A DNA stretch of 64,000 bases from Chloroflexota bacterium (GCA_022826485.1 JAJDUU010000028.1:1-64000), one strand, 5' to 3'; shown: positions 43,287-52,272, counted from the stretch's first letter. Program-made: numbers and translations. Notes: generated by a model from the sequence alone, not told the origin.

Positions 43287-43802
43287 TTATTGGCCGTCCC
43301 TAGAAATGCCCGGCCCCTCGTAGAACCCGCGCCGCCAATACACCAACGGCTGCCCCTCCCGCATCGACCCGTCGACGACCTCACCCACCACGATCGCGTG
43401 GTCCCCGAGCACCGTCGTGCTGATGCGGCGGCAGACCACCACGCCCAACACGTCGCTCAGGACTGGCAGCCGGTCGTCCCAGCCCGTCCACGACACCTGG
43501 TCGAACTTATCGGTGGCGCTGGAGGCAAAGAGCTTGGCCACGTCGGCCTGCGCCGCGTGCAACAGATGCGCCGCAAAGTGGCTGCCCGCCGTAAGCGCGG
43601 CATAGCTGTTGCAGGTTTCGTCCACGCAGACGATCACCGACGGCGGATGGGCGGAGTACGACGTGATCGAGGTGACCGTGAGCCCCCGCGGCGAGCCGTC
43701 GGCGGTCGCGCCCGTCACCACCGCGACGCCCGAGGCCAGGGCCGCCATCGACGCTTTGAACAGCGCGTCGACGTCCGCGGCGGGCGTTGGCGGCACGGTC
43801 AT
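43287..43802 (-). CDS. Flavin reductase-like domain protein
   Basis: A 171-residue FMN-binding split-barrel protein of the HpaC/ActVB type, which reduces flavin for a partner monooxygenase. Typical landmarks: ALASGVAVVTGATADGSPRGLTVTSITSYSAHPPSVIVCVD (about 21-61) and the HAIVVGEVVDG strand (about 136-146). The family's late Tyr/Arg region is YWRRGFYEGPG. No monooxygenase is next to it, so the partner is not known. Divergent from the DEAD-box gene, with about 77 bases between them. Confidence 0.9.
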   Translation of the reverse strand: MTVPPTPAADVDALFKASMAALASGVAVVTGATADGSPRGLTVTSITSYSAHPPSVIVCVDETCNSYAALTAGSHFAAHLLHAAQADVAKLFASSATDKFDQVSWTGWDDRLPVLSDVLGVVVCRRISTTVLGDHAIVVGEVVDGSMREGQPLVYWRRGFYEGPGISRDGQ

Positions 43803-43879
43803 CGCAGGGCCCTCGAGTCCGTCGGGTGGCGCGCCGGTGCCACGATACTACTGCGCGGCGGTTGCGCGATTGTGTATGG

Positions 43880-45286
43880 TTGAGAAAGCTAGAGGCGCCC
43901 AGCGCACCACGTAGGGCGCGGGCCGCAGACATCGATCGGCCCACCGCGGGCGCCAGTTGCTGCAGAAGGGCACCCGCTATCGAGAGTTTCACCGCGCTGC
44001 GCGTCCGACCGGATCTCGTCGACGCGCTGGCGGCCGACGAGATCACCAGTCCCACCCCCATCCAAGCCGCCTGCATCCCCCACCTGCTCGACGGCCGCGA
44101 CGTCGTCGGGCAAGCCCGAACCGGATCCGGCAAGACCCTGGCCTACGCCATCCCGCTCGTTGAAGACTTCGACCGCGATCACCCGCGCGTCCAGGCCCTG
44201 GTGCTGGCGCCGACCCGTGAGCTTGCCGAGCAGATCGGCACGGTCATCGACCCGTTGCTCGGTCCGGACCTCCCGCCCGCGGTGCGCATCGTCGGCGGGC
44301 TCAGCTACACCCCGCAGCGCCGCGCGCTCGCCGAGGGCGCGCAGGTCGTGGTGGGCACGCCGGGTCGGGTGCTGGATCTGATCGAAAGCCGCGATCTGAA
44401 CGTCGACGACCTGCGCATGCTCGTCATCGACGAGGCCGACCGCATGTTCGACATCGGCATGGCGCCCCAGGTCGAGTCGATCCTGCGCTATTCGCCCACG
44501 TCCCGGCAGACGGCGCTGTTTTCGGCCACCGTGCCGGGTTGGGTCGCGCGGCTCACGCTGCGCCACCTGCGCGATCCCGAGCACGTCGCGCTCGACACCC
44601 GGCCGGAAGACCTGCCCGATATCGACCACGAAATCTGGGTCGTGCCCGAGATGGAAAAGGCCACGGCCGTCGAGGGCATCCTGCAGCAGTCGCCCGGCGT
44701 GCCCACCATCGTCTTCGGCCGCACCCGCCGCGGGGTCGACCTGCTGCGCGACCGTTTGCGCCGCCGCGGGCTCCGGGTAGACGCCATTCAGGGCGGCATG
44801 CCCCAGCCCTCCCGGCAGCGTGTCATGGATCGGTTTCGGCAGGAAGAGATCGACGTGCTGATCGCCACCGACGTCGCCGCCCGCGGATTGGACATCATGG
44901 GCCTGGCCCAGGTGATCAACTACGACATCCCCGATCACCCCGACATGTTCACCCACCGCACCGGCCGCACCGGCCGCATGGGCCGCGCGGGGCGGTCGGT
45001 CACCCTGGTCAGCGGCGCCGGCCTCGACCGGCTGGCCTCGATCGAGTACTCGCTGGAACGCCGCATTCCGCGTCGGTATTGGGATGAGATCAAGACCGAG
45101 TTCCTGCCGGAGGCCGACGAACCTGAGGAAGCGCCTGCGGCCGCCAACGGCCGACGCGTGATGCCCGGCGAGCGCCTGAGCGGCGGCAAGGTGAAAGCCA
45201 ACGGCGCGGATGGCCGCGGACCCCGCTCGAACCGTCGCCGCCGCCGTCCGCGCAAGGCCGGGGCTGAGGCGTCCGGCGGGCGTTAG
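43880..45286 (+). CDS. DEAD-box RNA helicase
   Basis: A 468-residue RNA-remodelling ATPase. In order: Q motif region SFTALRVRP with ITSPTPIQAACIP, motif I ARTGSGKT (about 71-78), Ia PTRELAEQ, GG (VGGLSY), Ib VGTPGRVLDL, II DEADRMFD (DEAD), III SAT, IV IVFGRTRRG, V ATDVAARGLDI, and VI HRTGRTGRMGRAG. The C-terminal tail is basic (RRRRRPRK) and could bind RNA. The start is uncertain: no ATG lies near the Q motif. TTG at 43880 is my choice because it is the last start-type codon before the domain that leaves some leader; no ribosome site is clear. Confidence 0.93.
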   Translation: MRKLEAPSAPRRARAADIDRPTAGASCCRRAPAIESFTALRVRPDLVDALAADEITSPTPIQAACIPHLLDGRDVVGQARTGSGKTLAYAIPLVEDFDRDHPRVQALVLAPTRELAEQIGTVIDPLLGPDLPPAVRIVGGLSYTPQRRALAEGAQVVVGTPGRVLDLIESRDLNVDDLRMLVIDEADRMFDIGMAPQVESILRYSPTSRQTALFSATVPGWVARLTLRHLRDPEHVALDTRPEDLPDIDHEIWVVPEMEKATAVEGILQQSPGVPTIVFGRTRRGVDLLRDRLRRRGLRVDAIQGGMPQPSRQRVMDRFRQEEIDVLIATDVAARGLDIMGLAQVINYDIPDHPDMFTHRTGRTGRMGRAGRSVTLVSGAGLDRLASIEYSLERRIPRRYWDEIKTEFLPEADEPEEAPAAANGRRVMPGERLSGGKVKANGADGRGPRSNRRRRRPRKAGAEASGGR

Positions 45287-45468
45287 CCCGCCCGACTCGC
45301 CATAGGATTCGGCACGGGTGGGTCAATGCGGGTGTGGATCGTCCCGACGCTGCGCGTGCGTGATCAGTGCTACGGCACCGACAGGAAACGCCTGGCAGCA
45401 TATGGTGTCGGAGGTACACACTGCGTCAAATGGAATCTGCCCTCGGCAGCCGAACGTAGGGCGGTACG

Positions 45469-45475
45469 AAGGAGG
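45469..45475 (+). promoter_or_regulatory. Strong ribosome binding site of the DM13 gene
   Basis: AAGGAGG, 5 bases before the ATG at 45481, is a full match to the anti-Shine-Dalgarno. It is stronger than the sites of most genes here and suggests good expression of the first gene of this operon. Confidence 0.8.
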
Positions 45476-45480
45476 CTGAC

Positions 45481-46224
45481 ATGACTCGACGACGAGTGCT
45501 GATCGGCGGCGGAGCAGTCGGAGCCATCGTGGCGGTGGTGATCGCCTATTGGCTGATATCGCCGCTCTTTCGCGACACCGTGGTGGACGAGGCGTTCCCA
45601 TTCGAGGTGCCGGAACCCGCCGCCATGGAGACCATGACCGAGGAAGAGAAACAGGAGATGGTCGCCGAGTTCGAGGCCGCCATGCCCACCTTGATGGAAA
45701 TCGAGGCTCTTGCCGAGGCGGACCGCATGGCGGTCCAGGAGCGCGTGATGGAGGCGGCTGCCGTCATGCCCGACACCGTGATGGATGAGCCGATGCCGCC
45801 CATGCCGGCGGCGGAGGCCACGCCGGCGCCGGAAGCTACGCCAGCGGCGGAAGCCACGCCAACGCCGGAGGCCGCGCCGCAGCCCGAGCGCTTGCGCGAG
45901 GGCCAATTCCGCGGCGCCGACAACTTCCACCGCGGCTCCGGAACGGCCACGATTTTCCGCACCCCCGACGACAAGCTGGTGCTGCGCCTCACGGACTTCA
46001 TGGTCACCAATGGTCCGGCGCTCAGCGTGCTGCTGTCCTCGTCGCCCGCGCCGGCGTCCAGTCAGCAGCTGGGCGAGTACATCGACGTGGGCGCGCTGAA
46101 GGGCAACATCGGCAACCAGAACTACGAAGTCCCGGCCGGCACCGACCTTTCGGCGTACAACAGCGTCGTCATCTACTGCGTGCCGTTCCGCGTCGTGTTC
46201 GCGACCGCCACCCTCCCCGCGTAA
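45481..46224 (+). CDS. Membrane-anchored DM13-domain protein
   Basis: A 247-residue protein. Residues 1-27 are a basic start plus one hydrophobic helix (signal anchor), so the rest is outside. Residues about 50-85 are a Met/Glu-rich helix with many methionines. Residues about 100-138 form an EATP/EAAP repeat linker. The C-terminal DM13 domain (about 142-247) shows GQFRGADNFHRGSGTA, LVLRLTDFMVTNGPALSVLLS and the late YCVPFRVVFATATL with the family's nearly invariant Cys. Iyer, Anantharaman and Aravind proposed that DM13 domains take part in electron transfer. It is followed after one base by the flavoprotein gene, so the two probably act together. Confidence 0.88.
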   Translation: MTRRRVLIGGGAVGAIVAVVIAYWLISPLFRDTVVDEAFPFEVPEPAAMETMTEEEKQEMVAEFEAAMPTLMEIEALAEADRMAVQERVMEAAAVMPDTVMDEPMPPMPAAEATPAPEATPAAEATPTPEAAPQPERLREGQFRGADNFHRGSGTATIFRTPDDKLVLRLTDFMVTNGPALSVLLSSSPAPASSQQLGEYIDVGALKGNIGNQNYEVPAGTDLSAYNSVVIYCVPFRVVFATATLPA

Positions 46225-46225
46225 G

Positions 46226-48067
46226 GTGCGCCGCCGGCGCGCCGGTCGCCTGGTGACGCGCATCGCGCGTGAGCCTGTCGCGATCGGCGCCCTGGCGGGA
46301 GCCGCCGCGGCGCTCGTGTTTCTCGTTCCCGCGACGCCCATGGGCGGGTTCGACGGTTTGCTCGGGTCGCCGGTCGACGGCGCGCTGCTGGCCGTGCATC
46401 TGGTCATCGGCGCCGCGGCGGGAGCGGCGTACGCGCGCGTGATTCCGCTGCACCGGCGCGGCGAGCACGCCTCGCGCATCACGCTGGCCCTCATGGCCGG
46501 GCTCGGCCTCTGGATCGTCGGCCCGCTCACCATCGGCCCCGCGCTCGACGGCGCCGCGCCCACCTGGTCGGTCGAAGCCGCGTCACGGCACTTCCCCAGC
46601 CTCATCGCGCATCTGATGTTCGGCGGCGGTCTCGGCGTGCTGCTCGCGCTGGCAGCTCGGGCAGGCGTCGGCCGCGGCGCCGACGCGTCAACCGCCTCCC
46701 GAGAGGCGAGGCAACCGCTGCGCGTGGTGATCATCGGCGGCGGCTTCGCCGGCATGGGGGCCGCGCAACGCTTCGAGGAGCTGAACCGCCGGGACATCCC
46801 CCTGGACGTGACCCTGGTGAGCCGCAGCAATTTCCTGCTGTTTACGCCCATGCTGGCCGAGGTCGCGTCGAGCGGCCTGGACGCCCAGGCGATCTCGGCG
46901 CCCATCCGCGTCGCCTGCCCGCACACGCGTTTCCGCCACGCCGACGTGCGAGCCGTCGATACCGACGCCAAGCGAGTCACGGCGCTGACGGTCGGCTCCG
47001 ACGCAACCGAGGAGATCGCCTACGACCATCTGATCGTGGCGGTCGGCTCCGTGCCCGCGTTCTACGGCCTCCCGGGCCTTGCCGAGCACGCCTTCACTCT
47101 CAAGACCCTGGAGGATGCCGCCCGCCTGCGCAACCACGTCATCACGGCGCTGGAGACCGCCGAGCAGCAGACCGACGGGCCCGCGCGGCAGGCGCTGCTG
47201 ACGTTCGTCGTGGCCGGAGGCGGATTCGCGGGAACGGAGGCCATCGCCGAGCTGTTCGACCTCGTCCGCAGCGTGCGCCGCTACTACCCCGGCATCGCAC
47301 GCGACGAGCCGCGCTTTGTGCTGGTGCACTCCAGCGACCGCATCATTCCCGAGCTGAGCCGCGAGTTGGGCGACTACGCCCGCGAACGGCTGGAACGCCG
47401 CGGCATCGAGTTCGTGCTCGGCCAGCGCGTGGCCGCCGCCGATGCCGAGAGCGTCACCCTCGACGACGGCGCCCGGCTTCCCACGCGCACCCTGGTGTGG
47501 ACCGCCGGCAACCAGCCCAGCCCGCTCTTGCGCGGCATGCCCTGTGAGCGCAACCGTCGCGGCCAGCTCGTCGTCGAGCCCACGTTGCAAGTGCCGGGGC
47601 TCGACGGCGTGTGGGCCCTGGGCGACGGGGCGCAGGTGCCGGACGTGCACCGGCCCGGCGCCTTTCACCCGCCCACCGCCCAGCACGCGATCCGGCAAGG
47701 CAAGGCCGTGGCCGACAACGTCGTGGCCGTCGCGCGCGGGCAGGCGCCCAAGCCGTTCAGCTATCGCGCGGTCGGCTCGCTGGTGGCGCTCGGGTCCCGC
47801 ACCGCTGCCGCGGAGGTGGCCGGCCGCAAGTTCTCGGGCTTCGTCGCGTGGGTCATGTGGCGCACGATCTACTTCACCAAGCTGCCGGGCATGGACCGCA
47901 AGGTGCGGGTGGCGCTCGACTGGGCCATCGATCTGCTGTTCCCGCGCGACATCGTGCTGCTGCCAGGGCCGTCGGACGCGGTGGAGTCGAGCGCCGGTGG
48001 TCGTGACGGCGCGGCCGATCCCCGTCCCGCACCCGAGCCGGTCGCCCCCGGAGCGTCGGACGCATGA
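46226..48067 (+). CDS. NDH-2-type FAD/NAD(P) oxidoreductase fused to an N-terminal four-helix membrane module
   Basis: A 613-residue protein. Residues about 15-150 form a hydrophobic module with the motif GLGLWIVGPLTIGP then PTWS and LIAHLMFGGGLG, also found three times in the next gene. The flavoprotein part starts near 165: VVIIGGGFAGMGAA (first Rossmann, FAD), VVAGGGFAGTEA (about 328-340, NADH), VWTAGNQPS, GDGAQVP near 470, and a C-terminal FVAWVMWRTIYFTKLPG membrane-binding stretch typical of type II NADH dehydrogenases. It should oxidise NAD(P)H and reduce quinone or a partner. GTG at 46226, one base after the DM13 stop; its stop overlaps the next start (ATGA). Confidence 0.88.
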   Translation: MRRRRAGRLVTRIAREPVAIGALAGAAAALVFLVPATPMGGFDGLLGSPVDGALLAVHLVIGAAAGAAYARVIPLHRRGEHASRITLALMAGLGLWIVGPLTIGPALDGAAPTWSVEAASRHFPSLIAHLMFGGGLGVLLALAARAGVGRGADASTASREARQPLRVVIIGGGFAGMGAAQRFEELNRRDIPLDVTLVSRSNFLLFTPMLAEVASSGLDAQAISAPIRVACPHTRFRHADVRAVDTDAKRVTALTVGSDATEEIAYDHLIVAVGSVPAFYGLPGLAEHAFTLKTLEDAARLRNHVITALETAEQQTDGPARQALLTFVVAGGGFAGTEAIAELFDLVRSVRRYYPGIARDEPRFVLVHSSDRIIPELSRELGDYARERLERRGIEFVLGQRVAAADAESVTLDDGARLPTRTLVWTAGNQPSPLLRGMPCERNRRGQLVVEPTLQVPGLDGVWALGDGAQVPDVHRPGAFHPPTAQHAIRQGKAVADNVVAVARGQAPKPFSYRAVGSLVALGSRTAAAEVAGRKFSGFVAWVMWRTIYFTKLPGMDRKVRVALDWAIDLLFPRDIVLLPGPSDAVESSAGGRDGAADPRPAPEPVAPGASDA

Positions 48068-49524
48068 TCCGGTCCGACCGGCTCGCCGCATGGCTGCTGA
48101 CCGGCGCGCTGGCCGGGCTGGTGGGCGGCGTGGTGCTGGCCCTGGCCATGCTGGAGCTGGGGATGATGGCGTCCATGGCGCTCATCGTCACCGCCCGCGA
48201 GTCGCTGGGCGTCGGGCTCCTGGTGCACTTCGCCCTCTCCGCCATCTTCGGCGTGCTATTCGCGGCCCTCGTGCGCAACCAGGCGCGCCGCAACGACGCC
48301 CTGGTGTTCTGGGGCCTCGCCTACGGGGCGGTCGTGTGGTTCCTGGACCCGCTCACTCTCTACCCGCTCACGTCCGGCCAGCCGGTCACCTGGTCGCTGG
48401 CGGCGGCGCAATCGTCGTTCGACTTGCTGCTCGGCTTCCTGCTCTACGGCGCGACGACGGGCCTGGCGCTGCTGGTCCTGAGCCGGCCGGTCGTGCGCCG
48501 GCCCTCGCTCACGGGCCTGGGACTTGGAGCTGCCGCGGGACTGGCGGCGGCGGCCATCGCGGCAGGCCTGCTGAACGACCAGGGGCTGACGCCCACATTC
48601 GCCGCGCTGCCGTCCGACACGGCCGGGCCGCCGGCCTGGCTGGCCGCGCTGGTCATCGGCGCGGTCGCCGGCGCGGGATTCGCGGCCCTGGCCCAGCGCC
48701 CCAGCGACAGCGCCGGGGCCGGACTCGTGCGCGGCGCCATGTATGGCTTTCTACTCTGGGTCGTGCTGCGGCTCACGATCCTTCCGCTGATTCTGGACGG
48801 CGGCCTCCCCTGGTCGGCGGGCGCAGCCGCGGAGGCCTACCCCTCGCTGCTCGCCTATCTGGTCTTCGGCGGCTTTCTGGGCGTGGGCTATCAGTGGCTG
48901 CGCAAGCTCTGGCGCGTCCTCTTCGATGAGATCGACAGCTCCGACGACGAGGAAGGCGTGGGGACCCGCGGCCTGCGCGCCCTCGGCCGCGGCGTTGCCG
49001 CCGGCGTGGTCGGCGGACTGCTCTTTACCTACGTCATGATGCAGGTCGGCGCGCTGCGCGGCGTGGCCGGCCTCATGGGCGGCGAGTCGCAGATCGCGGG
49101 CCTCGTGATCCATCTAGTCATCGCGATGCTCTTCGGCGCGGCCTACGGCCTGCTGTTCCGCCGCCAAAGCTACGACGCGGGCTCCGCCGTGGGTTGGGGC
49201 GTCTCCTACGGGTTCTTCCTCTGGATTCTCGGCCCGCAGATCCTCATGCCCATGCTGCTCGGCGCCACGCCCGCCTGGTCGGCCGCCGGCGCCGCCTCAT
49301 TGACCGCGAGCCTGGTCGGCCACCTCGCCTACGGCGCGGGCCTGGGGCTGACCTATCACTGGTTCGAGACAAGGCACAACCCCTGGTGGATTGCCCGCCG
49401 CCAGGCCGACGAGGCCCGCCTGCAACGCCGCCGCGAGGCCCTCCAAAGCGCCGCCCCGGCCCTCTGGGCGCTGGTGCTCGTCGTGGGTCTGACGCTGCCG
49501 GTAATCCTGGGTGCACCGGCGTAA
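48064..49524 (+). CDS. Polytopic membrane protein made of three copies of one module
   Basis: A 486-residue protein with about twelve membrane helices. I find three copies of a module of about 130-150 residues (about 8-140, 155-285, 305-440). The shared pattern is G-x3-W-x5-7-L-x-P-x-L, then P-x-W-S-x2-A-A, then L-x-[YF]-G-x3-G; for example FLWILGPQILMPML and PAWSAAGAASL in the third copy, FLWVVLRLTILPLIL and LPWSAGAAAE in the second. The same pattern occurs once at the N-terminus of the NDH-2 fusion encoded just before. Function unknown. A role as membrane partner or anchor of the flavoprotein is inference from coupling and shared module. Confidence 0.85.
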   Translation: MIRSDRLAAWLLTGALAGLVGGVVLALAMLELGMMASMALIVTARESLGVGLLVHFALSAIFGVLFAALVRNQARRNDALVFWGLAYGAVVWFLDPLTLYPLTSGQPVTWSLAAAQSSFDLLLGFLLYGATTGLALLVLSRPVVRRPSLTGLGLGAAAGLAAAAIAAGLLNDQGLTPTFAALPSDTAGPPAWLAALVIGAVAGAGFAALAQRPSDSAGAGLVRGAMYGFLLWVVLRLTILPLILDGGLPWSAGAAAEAYPSLLAYLVFGGFLGVGYQWLRKLWRVLFDEIDSSDDEEGVGTRGLRALGRGVAAGVVGGLLFTYVMMQVGALRGVAGLMGGESQIAGLVIHLVIAMLFGAAYGLLFRRQSYDAGSAVGWGVSYGFFLWILGPQILMPMLLGATPAWSAAGAASLTASLVGHLAYGAGLGLTYHWFETRHNPWWIARRQADEARLQRRREALQSAAPALWALVLVVGLTLPVILGAPA

Positions 49525-49543
49525 CCGGTCCTTTAGAGTGCAT

Positions 49544-49686
49544 GTGTAGGGGCGGTTCGCGAACTGCCCCCATCCGTCATTCCCGCGGAGGCGGGAATCC
49601 AGGCCCAATCTGGCAGCAGCCACACACTAGACGCGCACCCATCGCCGCGCGGTTGAAACGCAGGAGCGGGTTTCAAACCCGCCCCT
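49544..49686. repeat. Repeat cluster after the redox operon
   Basis: 49544-49569 is a GTAGGGGCGGTTCGCGAAC palindrome. 49574-49600 is the 27-bp dispersed palindrome with one base changed in the loop (GGAG for GAAG). 49661-49686 is a GCGGGTTTCAAACCCGC palindrome that recurs at 50165-50190. Confidence 0.9.
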
Positions 49687-49751
49687 AACCGACCCGCATT
49701 TCGGCAAGCCGACTACGCTGACGCCGGGATTGCATTCTGGGAGCAACCACG

Positions 49752-50147
49752 ATTAGCAAGTACGAGACGCCGCTCACCCGGCGCTATTGGGACTCAGTCG
49801 GCGGGACGCTGATGGAGGAGTTCCGCGCGGTCCGGGGATCGGCGGCCCAAGGACATCGAGATCTGGACGGGGTGATCATCCCAGCCGGTCCAAAGCTGAT
49901 CCTGGATCGGGCGGAACACGCCACGCAGGACCTCAAGGACAAGGACATCATCGTCGTCCAGACTAAGACGGGGAGGCTTGGCATGTACCTGCTGGGACAG
50001 GCTCTCTTTTCCCGCGAGCTGATGCGGGTCTTCAATCCCAGGACGGTCATGTCCGTGGCCGTGTGCGAATGGGACGACGCGGCCCTTCGACCGTTGGCAG
50101 AGAAGTACGGCATCGAGGTCGTGTGCTACGGAGACTCCGCCACGTGA
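49752..50147 (+). CDS. Small unknown protein, probable ATT start
   Basis: A protein of 131 residues that I do not recognise, reading SKYETPLTRRYWDSVGGTL and then EEFRAV near its start. A strand-turn-strand pattern (DGVIIPAGPKLIL, DIIVVQTKTGRLGMYLLGQALFSRELM, SVAVCEWDD, GIEVVCYG) suggests an alpha/beta fold, possibly nuclease-like. No ATG, GTG or TTG precedes the conserved-looking opening; the first ATG (49812) would remove it. An ATT at 49752 has GGGAG 8 bases upstream, so I take ATT as the start; CTG at 49737 is the alternative. The first in-frame stop upstream is at 49719. Confidence 0.6.
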   Translation: MSKYETPLTRRYWDSVGGTLMEEFRAVRGSAAQGHRDLDGVIIPAGPKLILDRAEHATQDLKDKDIIVVQTKTGRLGMYLLGQALFSRELMRVFNPRTVMSVAVCEWDDAALRPLAEKYGIEVVCYGDSAT

Positions 50148-50196
50148 TGCGAGCGCTTGGCCCGTAGGGACGAGTTTCAAACCCGCCCGTTCCAAT

Positions 50197-50640
50197 CTAC
50201 CCGCCCGTCTCCCCGCCCGGAATCCGGTCATACCGCCGGATGCACATCCCCTGCGACCGCTGCATCCCGAAGCGCGCGTAGTACGCCTGCACGTCCGGGT
50301 CGCACAGCACGTCCACCATGTAGAGGTCCTTGAGCTGCTTCAGCAGCCGCCCCATCAACTCCGAGCCAATCCCTCGGCCCTGCCACTCCGGCAGCACCTC
50401 CAGCAGCGAGATGTAGGCGCTCAACACCCCGTCGCTGATCGCGGTGACGAACCCCACCACATGGTCCGATTCCTTGTCGATTGCCACTACCAGGTGCGCG
50501 CTCCCGTGCAGGATGTCGAGGTGCGCCTCCCGCGTCGGCTGCCGCAGCCAATCCACGAAGAAGCCCGTCAACTGGCAAGCCTCCAGCCCGTCGGCGGTGT
50601 CGCGGTACTCGATCACGGTCGATCCGTCAGGGCACGCCAT
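50197..50640 (-). CDS. GNAT-family N-acetyltransferase
   Basis: A 147-residue acetyltransferase. The acetyl-CoA site is LLEVLPEWQGRGIGSELMGRLL (about 79-100), with the Q/R-x2-G-x-G/A pattern; YYARFGM (about 126-132) holds the family Tyr. SHLVVAIDKESDHVVGFVTAIS forms strands two to four. The acceptor is unknown. ATG at 50640 with GGGAGG upstream is preferred over TTG at 50646. Confidence 0.9.
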   Translation of the reverse strand: MACPDGSTVIEYRDTADGLEACQLTGFFVDWLRQPTREAHLDILHGSAHLVVAIDKESDHVVGFVTAISDGVLSAYISLLEVLPEWQGRGIGSELMGRLLKQLKDLYMVDVLCDPDVQAYYARFGMQRSQGMCIRRYDRIPGGETGG

Positions 50641-50822
50641 AGGCAAACCTCCCTCGCGGCGAGTGCGGATAGTCCTGCTCGATCAGCAACTCCAGCAGCC
50701 GCTCGCGCAGATCGCGGCGCGCGCCGCTGCATGCTACCCGGCGCTCAGCGCAGTCTTCGGAACTCGCCGCGGCATCCGCCTATCATCAGTCCAACAGCGG
50801 CCCCGCACGGAAAGCAACCGCC

Positions 50823-51968
50823 ATGCGCATCACCGACATCCGCACGATTCCGATCTTCGCCGAGCACCGGAACATCAACTACCTCATCACCAAGGTCGAG
50901 ACCGATCGGGGCATCTACGGCCTGGGCGAGTCGGCGATCGCGGGCAAGGAACGCGCCGTGGCGGGCGTCATCGAACACTTCCGCCCGCTGTTGATCGGCG
51001 AGGACCCGCACCGCATCGATCACCTGTGGCAGCGCATGTTCCGCGGCAGTTTCTTCAAGGCCGGGCCTATCCTGGGCGCGGCGATCTCCGCCATCGACAT
51101 TGCGCTCTGGGACATCAAGGGCAAGGCGCTGGGCGTTCCCGTCTGGGAGCTGCTGGGCGGCAAGTGCCGCGAGGGCGTGGTCGCCTACCCGCACGTCACC
51201 GGCAAGACCCTGGACGACCTGCTGGCCGACGCCGACCGCGCGCTGGCGCAGAGCTATCGCTTCGTGCGCTACGGCTTCCCGGGCGTCGAGGCGCAGGGCG
51301 GGGTGCTGGAACCGCGGCGCGCCGTGCCGGCCTGCATCGAGTTCACCGAGGCCATGCGCCGGCACGTGGGGCCGGACATCGAAATCTGCATCGACTTCCA
51401 CACCCGCCTCGACCCGAACGAGGCCGTGCGCCTGTGCAAGGGCCTGGAGCCGCTGGACATCTTCTTCGCCGAGGATCCCGTGCGCTCCGAGCGGCCCGAG
51501 GCCTATGCCTACGTGCGCCGCCACACCCACATCCCCATTGCCGGTGGCGAGGAGCTGGCCTCCAAGTGGGACTTCCAGCCGCTCATCGAGGGCGACCTGA
51601 TCGACTACGTGCGCACCGACCTCTGCATCGTCGGCGGCTTCACCGAGGCCAAGAAGATTGCCGGCTGGGCCGAGTCGCATCATCAGTACCTCGCCCCGCA
51701 CAGCCCCATGGGTCCGATCTCGCTGGCCGCGTGCGTGCACCTGGATATCGCCAGCCCGTTGGTCGGCGTGCAGGAGCTGCCCGAGGTGCCCGGCGCGCTG
51801 GCGGACGTGTTCCCGCAGCAGATGACGTTCGAGGACGGCCACCTGATCGCCCCAACCGCGCCCGGCATCGGCGTCGACATCGACGAGGAAGCCGCGGCCA
51901 ACCACCCGTTCCAAATGCGCCCGGTGCTGGAACTCCGCCGCGAGGACGGCTCGGTCACGAACTGGTAG
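50823..51968 (+). CDS. Enolase-superfamily sugar-acid dehydratase (galactonate/mannonate dehydratase-like)
   Basis: A 381-residue enzyme of the mandelate racemase subgroup. The capping domain is MRITDIRTIPIF to about 120, and the barrel holds metal ligands: Asp in ICIDFHTRL (about 197-205), Glu in FFAEDPV (about 221-227) and Glu in AGGEEL (about 247-252). His in IDFHTRL plus His in LAPHSPMGP (about 298-306) are the acid/base residues expected in D-galactonate/D-mannonate-type dehydratases. The AlloSW-like ALWDIKGKALGVPVWELLGG (about 95-114) is standard. With the Gfo/Idh and GH172 genes it suggests sugar-acid catabolism. No operon partner is adjacent. Confidence 0.9.
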   Translation: MRITDIRTIPIFAEHRNINYLITKVETDRGIYGLGESAIAGKERAVAGVIEHFRPLLIGEDPHRIDHLWQRMFRGSFFKAGPILGAAISAIDIALWDIKGKALGVPVWELLGGKCREGVVAYPHVTGKTLDDLLADADRALAQSYRFVRYGFPGVEAQGGVLEPRRAVPACIEFTEAMRRHVGPDIEICIDFHTRLDPNEAVRLCKGLEPLDIFFAEDPVRSERPEAYAYVRRHTHIPIAGGEELASKWDFQPLIEGDLIDYVRTDLCIVGGFTEAKKIAGWAESHHQYLAPHSPMGPISLAACVHLDIASPLVGVQELPEVPGALADVFPQQMTFEDGHLIAPTAPGIGVDIDEEAAANHPFQMRPVLELRREDGSVTNW

Positions 51969-52272
51969 CCAGTCACCGCGAAGAGCAAATGTAGGGGCGG
52001 TTCGCGAACCGCCCCAATCAAACCGCGACCAGCGCCTCAGCCCGAATCCGGTGGCCCGCGCTGCGTGCAGCGTGGGACCAGCTGCGGATGAATCTCCCAG
52101 GCTGCACGCAGCCTGGGCCACCGCGCAGCCGATGCCTCACCCGGCGCCGCTGATCTTCCTCCGTGTAGGGGCGCCCCTTGTGGGCGCCCGTGACTCCCGC
52201 GCCGATTGGTGCGTCTCGGTCCGGGCAGCCACGAGGGCTGCCCCTACTCGGACTCGGGCATAGGCCCGTCGC
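51969..52272. repeat. 304-bp spacer filled with palindromic repeats
   Basis: No gene. Palindromes: 51991-52013 (GGGGCGGTTCGCGAACCGCCCC), 52050-52072 (GCGCTGCGTGCAGCGTGGG), 52097-52122 (CCCAGGCTGCACGCAGCCTGGG), 52165-52190 (GGGGCGCCCCTTGTGGGCGCCC) and 52228-52250 (GCAGCCACGAGGGCTGCCCC). It lies between two convergent genes. Confidence 0.85.
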
